Positions 46,401-55,537 of a DNA stretch of 64,000 bases are shown piece by piece. The DNA comes from Leptolyngbya sp. SIO1E4 (GTDB taxonomy: Bacteria; Cyanobacteriota; Cyanobacteriia; Phormidesmidales; Phormidesmidaceae): contig JAAHFU020000002.1 of the NCBI GenBank assembly GCA_010672825.2, forward strand, positions 570,001 to 634,000, written 5' to 3'. Position numbers and translations under genes: made by a program. Every line of letters begins with the position of its first letter. The stretch's first letter is position 1. The notes under the pieces were generated by a model. The model had not been told where the DNA came from and ran no database searches. It saw only the letters and a list, made by a program, of their open reading frames with translations.

Positions 46401-46967
46401 ATGGCCCTCTTCAGCCAGAGTGCAGACGATGCCCTACAAGCCAGCATCTCTATGCTGAGACGCTTGCGGCAATACAACCAAGAGCAAGACAAAGTCGGCA
46501 ACCCCATCATTGAAATCGGCATTGGGATTAACACTGGATGTCTGATGTTAGGCACCGTGGGGGGGCGCAACCGCATGGATGGCACCGTCATCAGCGATAC
46601 CGTGAATGTGGCCTCCCGGATTGAACGCATGACCCGCGTGTACAACGTCAACTTGCTCATTTCCCATCACACCTTCATGCAGCTTGATGAGGCCAATAAC
46701 TATGCCATGCGGGTTATTGATCGGGTGCAGGTAAAAGGCAAAACCTCCTTTGTCAGCGTTTACGAAGTCTTTGAACCCGACCTTCCAGAACAGCGGGCAG
46801 CCAAGTTAAACAGCAAAACAGAATTTGAAAGTGCCCTGTTGCTCTACTACCAGGGCGCCTATCAGGAAGCTTTAGAGCGGTTCCAGCACTGCCTCAATGT
46901 CTGCCCCTCAGATACAGTCACCCAGAACTATCTGCAATGCTGTCAGAACCGTCTAAAGCAAGCTTGA
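43413..46967 (+). CDS. Hybrid sensor kinase-response regulator-adenylate cyclase (CyaC-like)
   Basis: 1184 residues. Order: first membrane helix (about 19-40), extracellular Cache sensor (about 45-345), second helix (about 352-375), HAMP, coiled-coil, HisKA with the phospho-histidine in [12 protein letters not shown] (about 452), HATPase with [18 protein letters not shown] and GMGIGLAV, receiver domain with phospho-aspartate in IILLDVMMP (about 838) and KPVS, then a class III cyclase with [20 protein letters not shown] and [11 protein letters not shown]. The Lys and Asp in the last two predict ATP as substrate. An approximately 60-residue low-complexity insert splits the ATPase domain. CyaC of Anabaena and Spirulina also joins kinase, receiver and cyclase. 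Predicted to make cAMP under phosphorelay control. Confidence 0.93.
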   Translation: MASKFSPRSVLHLSQKLPLRIVLVVSFIVQIAAAVGLTAGLSLRNGQKAVNELGVQLGERATAQIQEHLQTYLLQSNLLQRNSRSILLYDDIDRTDFDALAGHFWHQLRASDGITSIYMGYPDGSFIGVQERDSGQTVLWEITSDRAPRRTTYRLDYAGRQQEAIAEQTYDPRNRPWYQAVVENRHASWSSIYEFASEDYPVLGITLAAPLYGDRGLLDGVIALDLTLEQLSNYLRVLDITPNGEAFIIERSGNIVATSANELPFVTLPNGEQIRMQATGSRQPIIRETAQYLLEEFGTLERIQSHQQLTFEGVQTRQIVQVEPFRDGRGLDWLIVSVIPESDFTGQIAANTRHTLLLCLLSLIVASIIAGITARWVAQPIYRLNVAAQKLAVGTWNHSLPNARFKELSELSKAFQSMAKQLKQSFRQLEERNQELQRLDKLKDEFLANTSHELRTPLNGIIGLAESLIDGVSGPLPRQTKGNLAMIVASGRRLSSLVNDILDFSQLRYNRLEITPRPVGIREATEVILALSRPLAREKDLQLINAVSPKLPAALVDENRLQQILHNLIGNAVKFTNYGMIGISAQIVRQTPAPIATSPSTPPTLDTQPVTMSSQVPSAIGEDGDGKTVLLMEETPAVAAQTLSHALPGDYLAVTVSDTGIGIPEENLDRIFEPFEQADGSTTRLYGGMGIGLAVTKRLVELHGGTLRVLSAVGVGSQFTFTLPIAPVKAAIALNDDSANGLLADVLPDIRAANTLWPVQMLRQDEAPNLPTVSSNREDAHLDQREYTVLVVDDEPVNRQVVVNYLSLKNYRVTQASNGLEALAMLKHGLEPDIILLDVMMPRMTGFEVCRTLRETRPAYDLPVIMLTAKNQVGDLVEGLSSGANDYLTKPVSKSELLARLRTHLRLSKINQAYSRFVPREFLQFLNKESIVDVQLGDQVEQHMSVMFADIRDFTHQSEQMTPEENFQFINAFLSRMEPAIAEHNGFIDKYIGDAIMALFSQSADDALQASISMLRRLRQYNQEQDKVGNPIIEIGIGINTGCLMLGTVGGRNRMDGTVISDTVNVASRIERMTRVYNVNLLISHHTFMQLDEANNYAMRVIDRVQVKGKTSFVSVYEVFEPDLPEQRAAKLNSKTEFESALLLYYQGAYQEALERFQHCLNVCPSDTVTQNYLQCCQNRLKQA

Positions 46968-47027
46968 TACGCCCAACCGCGATTTTGCCCCTGTGCCCCA
47001 CAGCAACAGACCGTCGCACCAAGCACC

Positions 47028-47115
47028 CCACACACCCCTAATTCCCCACTCCCCCAATCCCCTAATTTCCTACCTCCCCACTCCCCCTTTCCCACCCTCC
47101 TATTCCCCCAACAAA
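47028..47115. repeat. C-rich, G-poor tract between the cyclase and bestrophin genes
   Basis: Irregular CCCC-rich DNA (CCCCACTCCCCCAATCCCC and similar) with almost no G over about 85 bases. Similar in style to 36222-36345. Confidence 0.65.
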
Positions 47116-47180
47116 CGAGATGTCCTCAACCAAAATGCACGGGGCTATAGTGTTGCCAGTATCTATTGAGAGAATTTTTT

Positions 47181-48143
47181 GTGCGACCACACTTGCCTGT
47201 CACCTGTCCTCCGATCGATAACCGTCGGCCTTGGTTTCAGACGCTCTTTCAATGGCAGGGCTCGGTAATTCCGGCTATCTTACCCAGAACCCTAGTTTGT
47301 GCTGGGTTTGGCTTGTTCATTGCCGCGCTGTATGCCGCCGGGGTTCCCGTTGCATTAACCACCTTAAGCAGCCTGGTGCCAGGCATTGTGTTGGGTCTAC
47401 TTCTGGTATTTCGCACCAACACTGCCTATGAGCGCTTCTGGGAAGGTCGCAAACAGTGGGGCACCCTGGTAAACACCAGTCGCAACCTGGCCCGGCAAAT
47501 GTGGGTGGCGATTCAGGAAACTGAGGCCTGCGATCGCACAGCCAAAGTTCGTCACCTTCGCCTCTTAGTCGCCTTTGCCTTGGCAATGAAGCTCCATCTA
47601 CGGGGGCAGCCGCTCGACGAAGAATTTGCTGAGATGGTTACTCCAGAGCAGTTCGAAAAGCTGCAAATCATGAACCATCCTCCCTTAGAAGTGGCATTCT
47701 GGCTGGCAGACTATCTACAACGCTGTAGCGATCGCGGTCAGCTAAACCCTTATCAGCTCTCAGCCATGTTGTTGCTGGTTGATCGGCTAGTCGACGCCCT
47801 AGGCAGCTGTGAGCGCATTCTGAAAACCCCCATTCCCCTAGCCTATGCCATTCACCTCAAGCAACTGCTGCTGTTATATTGCCTGGCCATCCCCTTTCAA
47901 GTGGTGGCCTCGCTTCACTGGTGGACGGCTGGCATCGCCGGGCTCATTAGCTTTACCGTCTTCGGTATCGAAGAAATTGGCATTGAAATTGAGAATCCCT
48001 TCGGCCATGACCCCAACGATTTGCCTCTAGATGCCATCTGCCGCACCATGTATCAAAACATCGAAGACCTGATTACGCTGACCCCTGGCAATTGCCGCTG
48101 GCTTACCGACGACCCCTCAATGGCAACGCCGCTCTCAAACTGA
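47181..48143 (+). CDS. Bestrophin-family chloride channel
   Basis: About 320 residues from the GTG at 47181, which has GAGAG 8 bases ahead; a TTG at 47166 is in frame. Family landmarks: early W, SVIPAILPRTLVCAGFGLF (first helix), then LGLLLVFRTNTAYERFWEGRKQWG with TSRNLARQ, the most conserved part, and the C-terminal IEEIGIEIENPFGHDPNDLPLD. In cyanobacteria and plants, bestrophin-like channels are linked to bicarbonate or chloride movement across the thylakoid or plasma membrane. No clear operon partner. Confidence 0.92.
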   Translation: MRPHLPVTCPPIDNRRPWFQTLFQWQGSVIPAILPRTLVCAGFGLFIAALYAAGVPVALTTLSSLVPGIVLGLLLVFRTNTAYERFWEGRKQWGTLVNTSRNLARQMWVAIQETEACDRTAKVRHLRLLVAFALAMKLHLRGQPLDEEFAEMVTPEQFEKLQIMNHPPLEVAFWLADYLQRCSDRGQLNPYQLSAMLLLVDRLVDALGSCERILKTPIPLAYAIHLKQLLLLYCLAIPFQVVASLHWWTAGIAGLISFTVFGIEEIGIEIENPFGHDPNDLPLDAICRTMYQNIEDLITLTPGNCRWLTDDPSMATPLSN

Positions 48144-48516
48144 GACAGCACTGAGGCTCAGCCCCCTTGAAAACGCCTGAGACGAACAATCATCGTGGTC
48201 GTATTTTGAGTCACACAGCGCAGCGTCAAAATGCAGCGTCAAAAGCATCATTATCGATCAATTTCAGAATTACCCAGTGAGGGGCACAACCCTTTTGTTA
48301 TCTTTAGAGGTAACCTGTAACCTGCAGCTGGCTTACCCCCTTGCTTCAAGTCAAGTGACGATAGCTATAATCATGGCCTTAAACGCAATCTTTTCGTAAA
48401 CAAATGAGATCCTTTCAGAGATTTTGCGCACAATAACATCAGCGTTGAGCGGCACAATGTGCCCTAGCGGTTATGAGTAAGCAGGTGATCGCGCCAAATT
48501 AGGGATAACTTTACCC
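48144..48516. other. Intergenic region, promoter likely, no gene
   Basis: About 370 bases between two plus-strand genes. A short imperfect duplication (CAGCGTCAAAATGCAGCGTCAAAAG, near 48230-48255) is visible. No hairpin terminator or small reading frame stands out. Confidence 0.45.
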
Positions 48517-50340
48517 ATGGGCCAGTTGGACAACACACCGAGCAATCCAAGAAATGAGGAAAAAGCTGCTCGGGAGGTGCTGCGTAGCGTTACCGACGAG
48601 ATCAGGGCGCTGCGAAATGACCTCTCCGATCAGCTCAATCAAGACATTGCTCGTCTCCAAGGCACCAAGCATCGGCTCCTCAACGATATTGAAATCCTGG
48701 AGGAAGAGTATCAATCTCTCCAGGCTCAGCACAAAACCTTAAAAGCCCAGCACGAGGTTGGGCTGAGTCAGCAACAGCTAGCCCAACAGCAGCTCTGGGC
48801 GAAGCGTTTGGCACAGGCCATCGCCACCCATCTCCAAAGCCGCCTCACAGAAACCATCTACAGCACTGCCTCCATCGGCGGTGCTGGTCAAAGTGGCTCT
48901 CTCCAAAACGCCTATCAATTATTGGCCTCGTTGGATGCCAGCCTAAACGATACGCTGCATTCTCTTCAGCAAGACCTCAATAGCTATCAAAGCTCCCTGT
49001 CCCAGCAGGTTAGCCGCATGCACAGCATGGAGCAGCAGGGTGAAGCCATTCTGGAAGCACTCATTAATCGTTTGAGTTTACAACTACAGACTCAACTCGT
49101 TCGCCCCCAGGCAATTCCAGGGGGGGCCAACGGTAATGGTGTTGGGACATCCCCTCACCTACCCGGCTATCCATCCACTCCATCACGACAGCCTCTCAAT
49201 GCACCGCACAACCCGGTGATGGCTGCCTATGAACAGCCCTCTACAATAGCCTCTACGTATCGATCCAAGACACCACCCAGCCCTCCAGCTTCAGCACCAC
49301 TCCCAACCCCCGCTTTAGGTAACCGGTTTTCGGCCTTTCAGAAAGGGTTGGTTTTTATCATTCTGTCTACGCTAGCGCTGTCATTTCATAACGTTTTGGT
49401 CGTCATCATTGGCTATGGCGGCAACATCTTGGGGCGGTTTCCCGTTGACGCGATCTTTCAGCTAAACATTCCCAATTCGCTGACGTTATTGTGGTTGCGC
49501 ATGGCCGTCGTCCTGCCGCTGATGGCATTTTTGGCAGGCAGGCTATACCGCAACTTATGGCAAGACATTCGCCAGTTTTTAAGTACTGATGATAAGCGCC
49601 CTGTTATTCAGGTGATTGCCAGCGGTTGCTTCTTATTCATGTCACAGGTGTTGATTTACAAAGCGATTCCAGAAATTGGGCCAGGGGTTGCCGTCACCTT
49701 GCTGTTTATGTATCCCCTGATCACCGTGCCGTTGGCGTGGTTTTTATTTGGCGATCGCCCAACTTCACTTCGCGTCGTGGTAATGTTCGCTATCACGATT
49801 GGGGTAGTGTTAACCGCCCTACCCAGCATCAGTACTGACCTGTCTGGAGGAAATGTATCGCCTTGGGGCGTGTTTTCTGGCGGTTTATCGAGTGCATTTT
49901 TCGCCCTCTATTTGATCGCGATGCAGCTGAGTTTCCGCAACAAGCTGCATCCTGTCCCCGTGAGCTTGGTGCAATTCACAACTATTTTTGTCCTCACGAG
50001 TACGATTCTGGTTTTGGGCTCCTTCTTCGGCTTCGAAAGGACGGAACCGAGCAGCTACTGGGGGTTAGGGCTGGGGGGTGTCCTGCTGGGCGGGCTAACG
50101 CTACTGGGCTATCTATTCAATAACTATGGGGTGCGCTTCATGGGTGCAGCGCAAGCGTCCATTGTGGCCTCTAGTGGCCCTGTGTTGACGGCGATTCTGG
50201 CCTACCTGATTACCCCTGGTGAAAAGTCCACGCTGCAATTCATTCAGTGGATCGGGGTCATATTGGTGACCCTCGGGGTCTTAGCCTTAAGTTCAGAGAA
50301 GCTGAAACAGAAAACCAAGCCTAAGCGGATTAGAGCCTAA
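48517..50340 (+). CDS. EamA/DMT-family transporter with N-terminal coiled-coil
   Basis: 607 residues. The first about 195 residues are a hydrophilic coiled-coil (EVLRSVTDEIRALRND, EILEEEYQSLQAQHKTLK, long Gln/Leu heptads). Residues about 200-265 are a Pro/Ser linker. The remainder is a 10-helix EamA transporter with two repeats: the first begins at FSAFQKGLVFIILSTLALS, the second near WGVFSGGLSSAFFALYLIAM. EamA proteins export metabolites such as amino acids, but substrate cannot be assigned. Fusion of an approximately 265-residue coiled-coil/linker to a DMT transporter is unusual and seems cyanobacterial. Confidence 0.88.
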   Translation: MGQLDNTPSNPRNEEKAAREVLRSVTDEIRALRNDLSDQLNQDIARLQGTKHRLLNDIEILEEEYQSLQAQHKTLKAQHEVGLSQQQLAQQQLWAKRLAQAIATHLQSRLTETIYSTASIGGAGQSGSLQNAYQLLASLDASLNDTLHSLQQDLNSYQSSLSQQVSRMHSMEQQGEAILEALINRLSLQLQTQLVRPQAIPGGANGNGVGTSPHLPGYPSTPSRQPLNAPHNPVMAAYEQPSTIASTYRSKTPPSPPASAPLPTPALGNRFSAFQKGLVFIILSTLALSFHNVLVVIIGYGGNILGRFPVDAIFQLNIPNSLTLLWLRMAVVLPLMAFLAGRLYRNLWQDIRQFLSTDDKRPVIQVIASGCFLFMSQVLIYKAIPEIGPGVAVTLLFMYPLITVPLAWFLFGDRPTSLRVVVMFAITIGVVLTALPSISTDLSGGNVSPWGVFSGGLSSAFFALYLIAMQLSFRNKLHPVPVSLVQFTTIFVLTSTILVLGSFFGFERTEPSSYWGLGLGGVLLGGLTLLGYLFNNYGVRFMGAAQASIVASSGPVLTAILAYLITPGEKSTLQFIQWIGVILVTLGVLALSSEKLKQKTKPKRIRA

Positions 50341-50456
50341 GCAAGGTCGGCATTGCCAATTTGGGTCATGACTTCTTCTGGGTCATGACTTCAAGGTCAA
50401 CAAGCGCGTGTAGCTCGCAGAACGTGTCTGAATAATCGCATCTAAACCCTGAATTC

Positions 50457-50493
50457 AAAGGCCGGTGTGAGCGTGACGCTCATACCGGCCTTT
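50457..50493. terminator. Strong symmetrical hairpin after the EamA gene
   Basis: A 17-bp stem (AAAGGCCGGTGTGAGCG with CGCTCATACCGGCCTTT, one G-T pair) around TGA. It begins with A3 and ends with T3, so it can terminate on both strands: the EamA transcript from the left and the tRNA-Ser transcript from the right. Confidence 0.85.
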
Positions 50494-50547
50494 AGACTAA
50501 CTCTACAGGAACCCCAAGAGGGCTAAGACCTCTGTAGACAATTAGAA

Positions 50548-50634
50548 CGGAGAGAGAGGGATTCGAACCCTCGTTAGAGTTACCCCTAAACAGCATTTCC
50601 AGTGCTGCGCCTTCAACCACTCGGCCATCTCTCC
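50548..50634 (-). tRNA. trnS-GGA: tRNA-Ser, anticodon GGA
   Basis: 87 bases on the minus strand. Acceptor stem GGAGAGA pairs with TCTCTCC, discriminator G. The anticodon stem CAGCA/TGCTG encloses the loop CTGGAAA, giving anticodon GGA (reads UCC/UCU). A long variable arm typical of serine tRNA is present, and the T arm GAGGGTTCGAATCCCTC is perfect. CCA is not encoded. Confidence 0.97.
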
Positions 50635-50833
50635 TGATGGCGTGCTGCTTCCCTAGGGAAGTATGTCACAGACGTTAATACTATCAAACAATGGGTCAAT
50701 AAAGCCGCGATCGCCTCGGAAAAATCCTACTGTCCAATATTATCCTTCTTAGCCACCGAACTGGGCACCTTAAAGCTATCTCTCTACAGACGACGGCGCA
50801 TAAACCAAATTTCTTGTGAGAGCATGGACACAT

Positions 50834-50855
50834 GAAGGGGTTGTATAGCCCCTTT
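50834..50855 (+). promoter_or_regulatory. Hairpin in the leader of the ferredoxin gene
   Basis: AAGGGG…CCCCTT around TTGTATAG, followed by T and AA, 26 bases before the ferredoxin start. Close enough to affect translation or to be a processed leader; role unproven. Confidence 0.3.
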
Positions 50856-50880
50856 AACAGTCCACTGGTTTGACATAGGC

Positions 50881-51249
50881 ATGACTTGTTCCTATAAAAT
50901 TACGATTCACCATCGCCAATCCAATACCGATTACACCGTTGAGGTGCCAGAGGATCGCTATATTTTGCAAACTGCGGAAAATCAAGCGGCTGATCTGCCC
51001 TTCGCCTGCCGCAATGGGGCCTGTACAACCTGTGCCGTCCGCGTGCTGTCCGGTGAAGTGTATCAGCCTGAAGCCATGGGTCTCTCGCCAGAGCTCCGAG
51101 CCCGTGGCTATGCCCTCCTCTGTGTTAGCTACCCCCGATCTGATTTAGAGGTAGAAACCCAAGATGAAGACGAGGTGTACGAACTTCAATTCGGGCGCTA
51201 CTTTGGCAAGGGCAAAGTCCGATTTGGCCTGCCGTTAGAAGACGACTAG
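50881..51249 (+). CDS. 2Fe-2S ferredoxin with C-terminal extension (FdC2-like)
   Basis: 122 residues. The plant-type cluster motif CRNGACTTCAVRV (C-x4-C-x2-C) is at about 43-55, with the fourth Cys in ALLCVSYPRSDLEVETQ (about 80). Normal photosynthetic ferredoxins are about 98 residues; the extra approximately 20 at the end (DEVYELQFGRYFGKGKVRFG) are typical of the FdC2 group, a low-abundance ferredoxin essential in some cyanobacteria. It is an electron carrier in the cytoplasm or at the thylakoid; the redox partner is unknown. Confidence 0.88.
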   Translation: MTCSYKITIHHRQSNTDYTVEVPEDRYILQTAENQAADLPFACRNGACTTCAVRVLSGEVYQPEAMGLSPELRARGYALLCVSYPRSDLEVETQDEDEVYELQFGRYFGKGKVRFGLPLEDD

Positions 51250-51281
51250 CTAGAGACCAGAAAACAGAAGGGCAAGAGAAA

Positions 51282-51836
51282 ATGGGGAGCAACTGGGACA
51301 TTTCCCGGCGAGTGCGTTGGCAAGCCGTAGGAGCGATCGCGTTGCTGGTCATTTTCTTGGGTGTAGGGCGAGCTTGGGCTCAAGCACCGGGAATGATCGC
51401 CACCGTAGATTACGCCAAAAGCGGACAGACCCTGGAGCTACTTTCAGAGCTGAGTACTCAGATGCCCGTTATGGATATTCGGCTAGCGGGCATTCAAGCG
51501 CCAGACATGGAACAAACACCCTGGGGGCCAGAGGCACGCCAGTGTTTATCAACATTGGCTGAGGGCCAAATACGGGTTGAACCGCAGGCCCCCACCCCCG
51601 ATCGCTACAATCGCCTCTGGGCTTATGTCTGGGCTGACGGTCAGCTCGTCAATGCAGCGGTGTTAGCTCAAGGGTGTGCGGTTTTAGCCAGCGATCGCCT
51701 GCCGCAGCAGCGCTATGGTGCACAGCTGGTGTATGCCCAAGAAGCAGCTCGCTTGCTCGGGTACGGCATTTGGGCACCCGAAAATCCCTTGCGAGAAACA
51801 CCAGACGCCTTTCGCCAAATCCAGGCATCCCCCTAA
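51282..51836 (+). CDS. Staphylococcal-nuclease-like secreted protein
   Basis: 184 residues. Hydrophobic N-terminal segment with Ala-x-Ala end (AIALLVIFLGVGRAWAQA) predicts export. The SNase-fold features are ATVDYAKSGQTLEL, VMDIRLAGIQAPDMEQTPWG (the L-x-G-I-x-A-P-[DE] strand), DRYNRLWAYVWADGQLVNAAVLAQG and AQEAARLLGYGIW. The order fits a thermonuclease fold, and R-L-A-G-I keeps the first active-site Arg region, but whether it is catalytic is uncertain. It starts 32 bases after the ferredoxin gene, so the two probably share a transcript. Confidence 0.8.
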   Translation: MGSNWDISRRVRWQAVGAIALLVIFLGVGRAWAQAPGMIATVDYAKSGQTLELLSELSTQMPVMDIRLAGIQAPDMEQTPWGPEARQCLSTLAEGQIRVEPQAPTPDRYNRLWAYVWADGQLVNAAVLAQGCAVLASDRLPQQRYGAQLVYAQEAARLLGYGIWAPENPLRETPDAFRQIQASP

Positions 51837-51945
51837 ACTAGAAACGGATTTCTGACCGGTGGGCTCGATTATTGAGGATCTATCTGCTCCCCATACTTGA
51901 CCTCACCGAAACTTCGAATCAATTGCTGCAATCCGTGACTCACCG

Positions 51946-52797
51946 ATGACTATGACCGCCTCTAGCGACCACGACCTAGCGCGTTATCTCGACATTGCCA
52001 CTGAGGCCGCACTTACAGGCGGGGCTATCTTGCAGACCTACTGGGGCAAGTTAGAGTCCATTGAAGAAAAAGGCCGTCCCGGAGATTTAGTCACAGAAGC
52101 TGATAAGGCCGCTGAGGCCGCAGTTTTAGAGGTTCTAGCGCGTCATCTGCCAGATCATCCCATTCTGGCTGAAGAGTCTGGTGCCATTGCAGGAAAGGCC
52201 GAGAGTCCATTTTTATGGGCCATAGATCCCCTCGATGGCACCACTAATTACACCCACCAATATCCTTTCTCAGCAGTTTCTGTAGGGCTGTTGATCAACG
52301 GTTATCCTGCTGTTGGCGCTATTTTCGACCCCTTCCATGAAGAACTTTTCCGTGCAGCCAAGGGCTTAGGGGCCACCTTAAACCGCCGCTCTATTCGGGT
52401 TTCTAGAACCGATAAGTTAACCAACAGCCTATTAGTTACTGGGTTTGCTTACGATCGCCATGAACGCATCGACAATAACTATGCCGAATTTTGCCATCTG
52501 ACCCATCTGACTCAGGGGGTAAGGCGAGGGGGGGCTGCTGCGATCGACCTGGCCTACGTCGCCTGTGGTCGTCTAGACGGCTATTGGGAACGAGGATTAT
52601 CTCCTTGGGATTTGGCCGCAGGCGTTGTTTTAGTAGAAGAAGCAGGGGGGCAAGTCACCGCATACGATGAAACCCCGTTTAAGATTGAATCAGGGCGCAT
52701 TCTAGCCACAAACGGGCGCATTCACAGTACCCTTAGCCAGGTACTCCAGCAGATAAAACCTCTGACTGACTTTCAGCCAATCGAGCTCGTAGAATGA
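51946..52797 (+). CDS. Inositol monophosphatase family phosphatase (possible HisN)
   Basis: 283 residues. Li-sensitive phosphatase motifs: GDLVTEADKAAE, ILAEESG (metal Glu), WAIDPLDGTTNYTH (the DPxDGTxN signature) and WERGLSPWDLAAGVVLVEEAGG. This family hydrolyses inositol phosphate, histidinol phosphate (HisN), fructose bisphosphate or PAP. The hisZ gene is two genes downstream in the same direction, which mildly favours histidinol-phosphate phosphatase, but PAP phosphatase is also worth considering in a genome with sulfotransferases. Confidence 0.9.
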   Translation: MTMTASSDHDLARYLDIATEAALTGGAILQTYWGKLESIEEKGRPGDLVTEADKAAEAAVLEVLARHLPDHPILAEESGAIAGKAESPFLWAIDPLDGTTNYTHQYPFSAVSVGLLINGYPAVGAIFDPFHEELFRAAKGLGATLNRRSIRVSRTDKLTNSLLVTGFAYDRHERIDNNYAEFCHLTHLTQGVRRGGAAAIDLAYVACGRLDGYWERGLSPWDLAAGVVLVEEAGGQVTAYDETPFKIESGRILATNGRIHSTLSQVLQQIKPLTDFQPIELVE

Positions 52798-52966
52798 TTT
52801 ATTTGACACAAACATTAAGCAATAATGTTGAATGACATCCTCTGGGAACGACAAAGACATCGATAAACTGTAGATCAAGCTCTTGCAATTCAGAAGCAAT
52901 GCAGAGGCCCAGGCGGCCTGTTGCGAGGAACACAAAGCCCAGTGGCGGGGGAGATGACCATCAGTC

Positions 52967-53908
52967 ATGAAGATTGAACAAGGACTGTTTAAGCAAGACT
53001 TCACGGATTATCACGCAATTCTTGGGGTTTCTCTCGACGCAGATGCAAAGCAAATTCGTAAGCGGTATCTCAAAATTGCACGTAAGCTTCACCCCGATAG
53101 CTTAGCTTCAGCGACGGATGCAGAGAAGCAACAAGCCAGTGAGCTACTCTCTAAGATGGTGAATCCAGCTTACGAAAAGCTGACTCAAGAAAAGGATATG
53201 GCTGAGTATAAAGTTGTCCTGCGCATGCGAGGGCAACAGCTTAGCCAACAGGCTACCCGCTTAGATATGCAGACAGAGGCCGCCAAGGCGCTACTCAAGG
53301 CAAATAATTCACTCAACCTCTACAACAGCGACCTCAAAAAGCTCGCCGATCAGCAATACGAATCCTTAGACGACGTTCTAGACGTCACAGGGCAAATCAG
53401 CGAACTGAACCTGGCCTACTTAATCAGTTCTGCAGGTAGCACCCCTGTGACCGCCCCACCGACGTCAACCTCAGCCGCGGGCTCAACGACAGCCACAGCA
53501 ACCGATGCGGCGTCAACGAATGAAACTGAGGCTCCGCCCCCGCCGTCCCCGAGACAGCACCGGGAATCGATTATTGGCAGCTACCTCAATCGAGCCTCGG
53601 AATTCGAGCAAAAGAAAGCCTATTCCAGGGCCATTCTGGAGCTGCGAGAAGCGGTTAAAGCGCATCCCAATAATGCCCCCTGCCACAGCAAGTTAGCCAG
53701 TCTTTATCTGAAAGCAGGACAGCCAACCATGGCACGCATTCACCTAAAGCGAGCCCTAGATATTGACCCCGAAGATTCCTTAGCCAAGCAATTAGAACCC
53801 AAAATCAATAAAGCCAACCAGGGCAAAACCGGTAAGGGTGGCCAAAGAGGAAGCCAGTCAAAATCGCGCGGGGGGTTGTTTGGGTTGTTCGGAGGCAAAC
53901 AAAAGTAA
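52967..53908 (+). CDS. J-domain protein with TPR repeats
   Basis: 313 residues. J-domain at about 9-75: TDYHAILGVSLDADAKQIRK, then KLHPDSLAS, whose HPD is needed to stimulate Hsp70. A Ser/Thr/Ala-rich linker (about 160-190) leads to a TPR region (GSYLNRASEFEQKKAYSRAI, AHPNNAPCHSKLASLYLKAG). No zinc-finger, so a type III J-protein that would direct DnaK to specific clients. Its stop codon is immediately followed by the hisZ start (TAA|ATG), so the two are translationally linked. Confidence 0.92.
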   Translation: MKIEQGLFKQDFTDYHAILGVSLDADAKQIRKRYLKIARKLHPDSLASATDAEKQQASELLSKMVNPAYEKLTQEKDMAEYKVVLRMRGQQLSQQATRLDMQTEAAKALLKANNSLNLYNSDLKKLADQQYESLDDVLDVTGQISELNLAYLISSAGSTPVTAPPTSTSAAGSTTATATDAASTNETEAPPPPSPRQHRESIIGSYLNRASEFEQKKAYSRAILELREAVKAHPNNAPCHSKLASLYLKAGQPTMARIHLKRALDIDPEDSLAKQLEPKINKANQGKTGKGGQRGSQSKSRGGLFGLFGGKQK

Positions 53909-55126
53909 ATGGTGTATCAACCCCCTTCCGGCGCGCGGGATCTACTCCCGCTAGATGTTGCCCAAAAGCACTGGATAGAAGCTCGTTTGGAGCAAACATT
54001 TCAGCAGTGGGGCTATCATCGCATCATTACTTCAACGGTAGAAAATCTGGAGACCCTCATGGCCGGAGGGGCGATTGACCAGGCATCTGTCATTGAGCTG
54101 CAGGGATCTGGAGACCAACGTCTGGGCCTTCGACCTGAGTTAACAGCCTCCATTGCACGGGCTGCGGTGACTCGGTTAGCCCACGTAACTTACCCTCAAC
54201 GCCTTTATTACACGGCCAATGTCTTCTGTCGCTCGGAGAACGGTAGCCAGGCAGGCCAGCAGGAATATTATCAGGCAGGCATTGAACTCCTTGGCACTGG
54301 GGGCATCTTGGCTGATGCTGAAATTTTGCTGCTTTTATTGGGCTGCATGGAAACCCTGCAGCTGCCAGATTGGCAAGTGGTTTTAGGCAACGCTGGGTTG
54401 ACACGATCGCTGCTAGAGTCTTTTCCACCCCATCTGCGCACGACCGTTCGCGACGCGATCGCCCAACTAGACCGGGTCACCCTAGAAACCCTAGATTTGC
54501 CACAGGAGTTACGGCATCGGGCGCTGCAAATGCTAGATTTGCGAGGCCATCCTAAGGATGTCTTGCAGTCGGTTAGTCAACTTGGGCTAACGCCTCAGCA
54601 GCAGTCCATTGTGCACGAACTCAAGTCTCTAGTTGATTTACTGCAAAGCTCCATCGCAGATCAGCCTTTAATTCTCGATCTCAGCCTCATTCAGTCATTT
54701 GACTACTACACCGGGGTTGTCTTTGAGGTGGTTGCAAATACCCCTCAAGGTCGTCAAGTTGTCGGCAAAGGAGGCCGCTATGACAACCTTTTGGGCGTTT
54801 TTCATCCCAAAGGACAGAGTTATCCGGGCATCGGTTTTATGGTCAGCGTTGAGAGCCTGCATCAGGCTCTGATCACAACTGGCTGCCTGCCGGAGGCTAC
54901 CCCTGCCAGCGATTGGTTAGTCGTGCCTAAAACCCCTCAGGCGGCCACCGCCGCCTTTAATTACGCCCAGACGATTCGAGAAGGCAATGCCCTGATTCGG
55001 GTGGAGCTATATTTGGAACCCGAAGAAGATGCTGCCGTCATTCGCGATCGCGCCCGTGCCCGGCGCATAGGCCGCGTCGTCTGGATTGCTGAAGACAGCT
55101 CACCTGAAATTGAGACTGTAAACTAA
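53909..55126 (+). CDS. hisZ: ATP phosphoribosyltransferase regulatory subunit
   Basis: 405 residues, a histidyl-tRNA synthetase paralogue lacking the anticodon domain. It starts PPSGARDLLPLDVAQKHWIE (motif 1), LRPELTASIARA (motif 2 area) and SFDYYTGVVFEVV with GGRYDNLL near the end. HisZ works with short-form HisG at the first step of histidine synthesis. The short length and loss of the tRNA-binding end separate it from HisS. Adjacent to the J-domain gene with no spacing. Confidence 0.94.
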   Translation: MVYQPPSGARDLLPLDVAQKHWIEARLEQTFQQWGYHRIITSTVENLETLMAGGAIDQASVIELQGSGDQRLGLRPELTASIARAAVTRLAHVTYPQRLYYTANVFCRSENGSQAGQQEYYQAGIELLGTGGILADAEILLLLLGCMETLQLPDWQVVLGNAGLTRSLLESFPPHLRTTVRDAIAQLDRVTLETLDLPQELRHRALQMLDLRGHPKDVLQSVSQLGLTPQQQSIVHELKSLVDLLQSSIADQPLILDLSLIQSFDYYTGVVFEVVANTPQGRQVVGKGGRYDNLLGVFHPKGQSYPGIGFMVSVESLHQALITTGCLPEATPASDWLVVPKTPQAATAAFNYAQTIREGNALIRVELYLEPEEDAAVIRDRARARRIGRVVWIAEDSSPEIETVN

Positions 55127-55212
55127 AGTAACAGCAGCTTTTGTACCTGAGATAAATCAGCGTCTTCCAGGTAGGGCTGTCTGATTGTCAAGCACAATAA
55201 GGAAGGAGAACA

Positions 55213-55440
55213 GTGGCTCACACCATCGTGACCAATGTTTGTGAAGGCGTAGCCGATTGCGTCGATGCTTGCCCGGTCGCCTGCATTCATGAAGGCCCTG
55301 GCAAAAATGAGAAGGGAACAGACTGGTATTGGATCGACTTTGCAACGTGTATTGACTGCGGCATCTGTATTCAGGTTTGCCCCGTAGAAGGGGCAATCTT
55401 GCCGGAAGAAAAGCCCGCTCTGCAAAAAACCCCTGCTTGA
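55213..55440 (+). CDS. 4Fe-4S ferredoxin
   Basis: 75 residues, GTG start with GGAAGGAG 4 bases ahead. Two clusters: CEGVADCVDACPVACI and CIDCGICIQVCPVEGAI, the second a perfect C-x2-C-x2-C-x3-C. Bacterial-type small ferredoxin carrying electrons in the cytoplasm. Same direction as hisZ, 86 bases apart. Confidence 0.93.
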   Translation: MAHTIVTNVCEGVADCVDACPVACIHEGPGKNEKGTDWYWIDFATCIDCGICIQVCPVEGAILPEEKPALQKTPA

Positions 55441-55537
55441 TGCAGGCTGCTACGGCAGTATCGCGAGTCTCCCTTGCACCCCTCTAAACAAACGATAGTG
55501 AAATAAACGAGTTCAATCTGGCCTTACCGGCCCCCCT

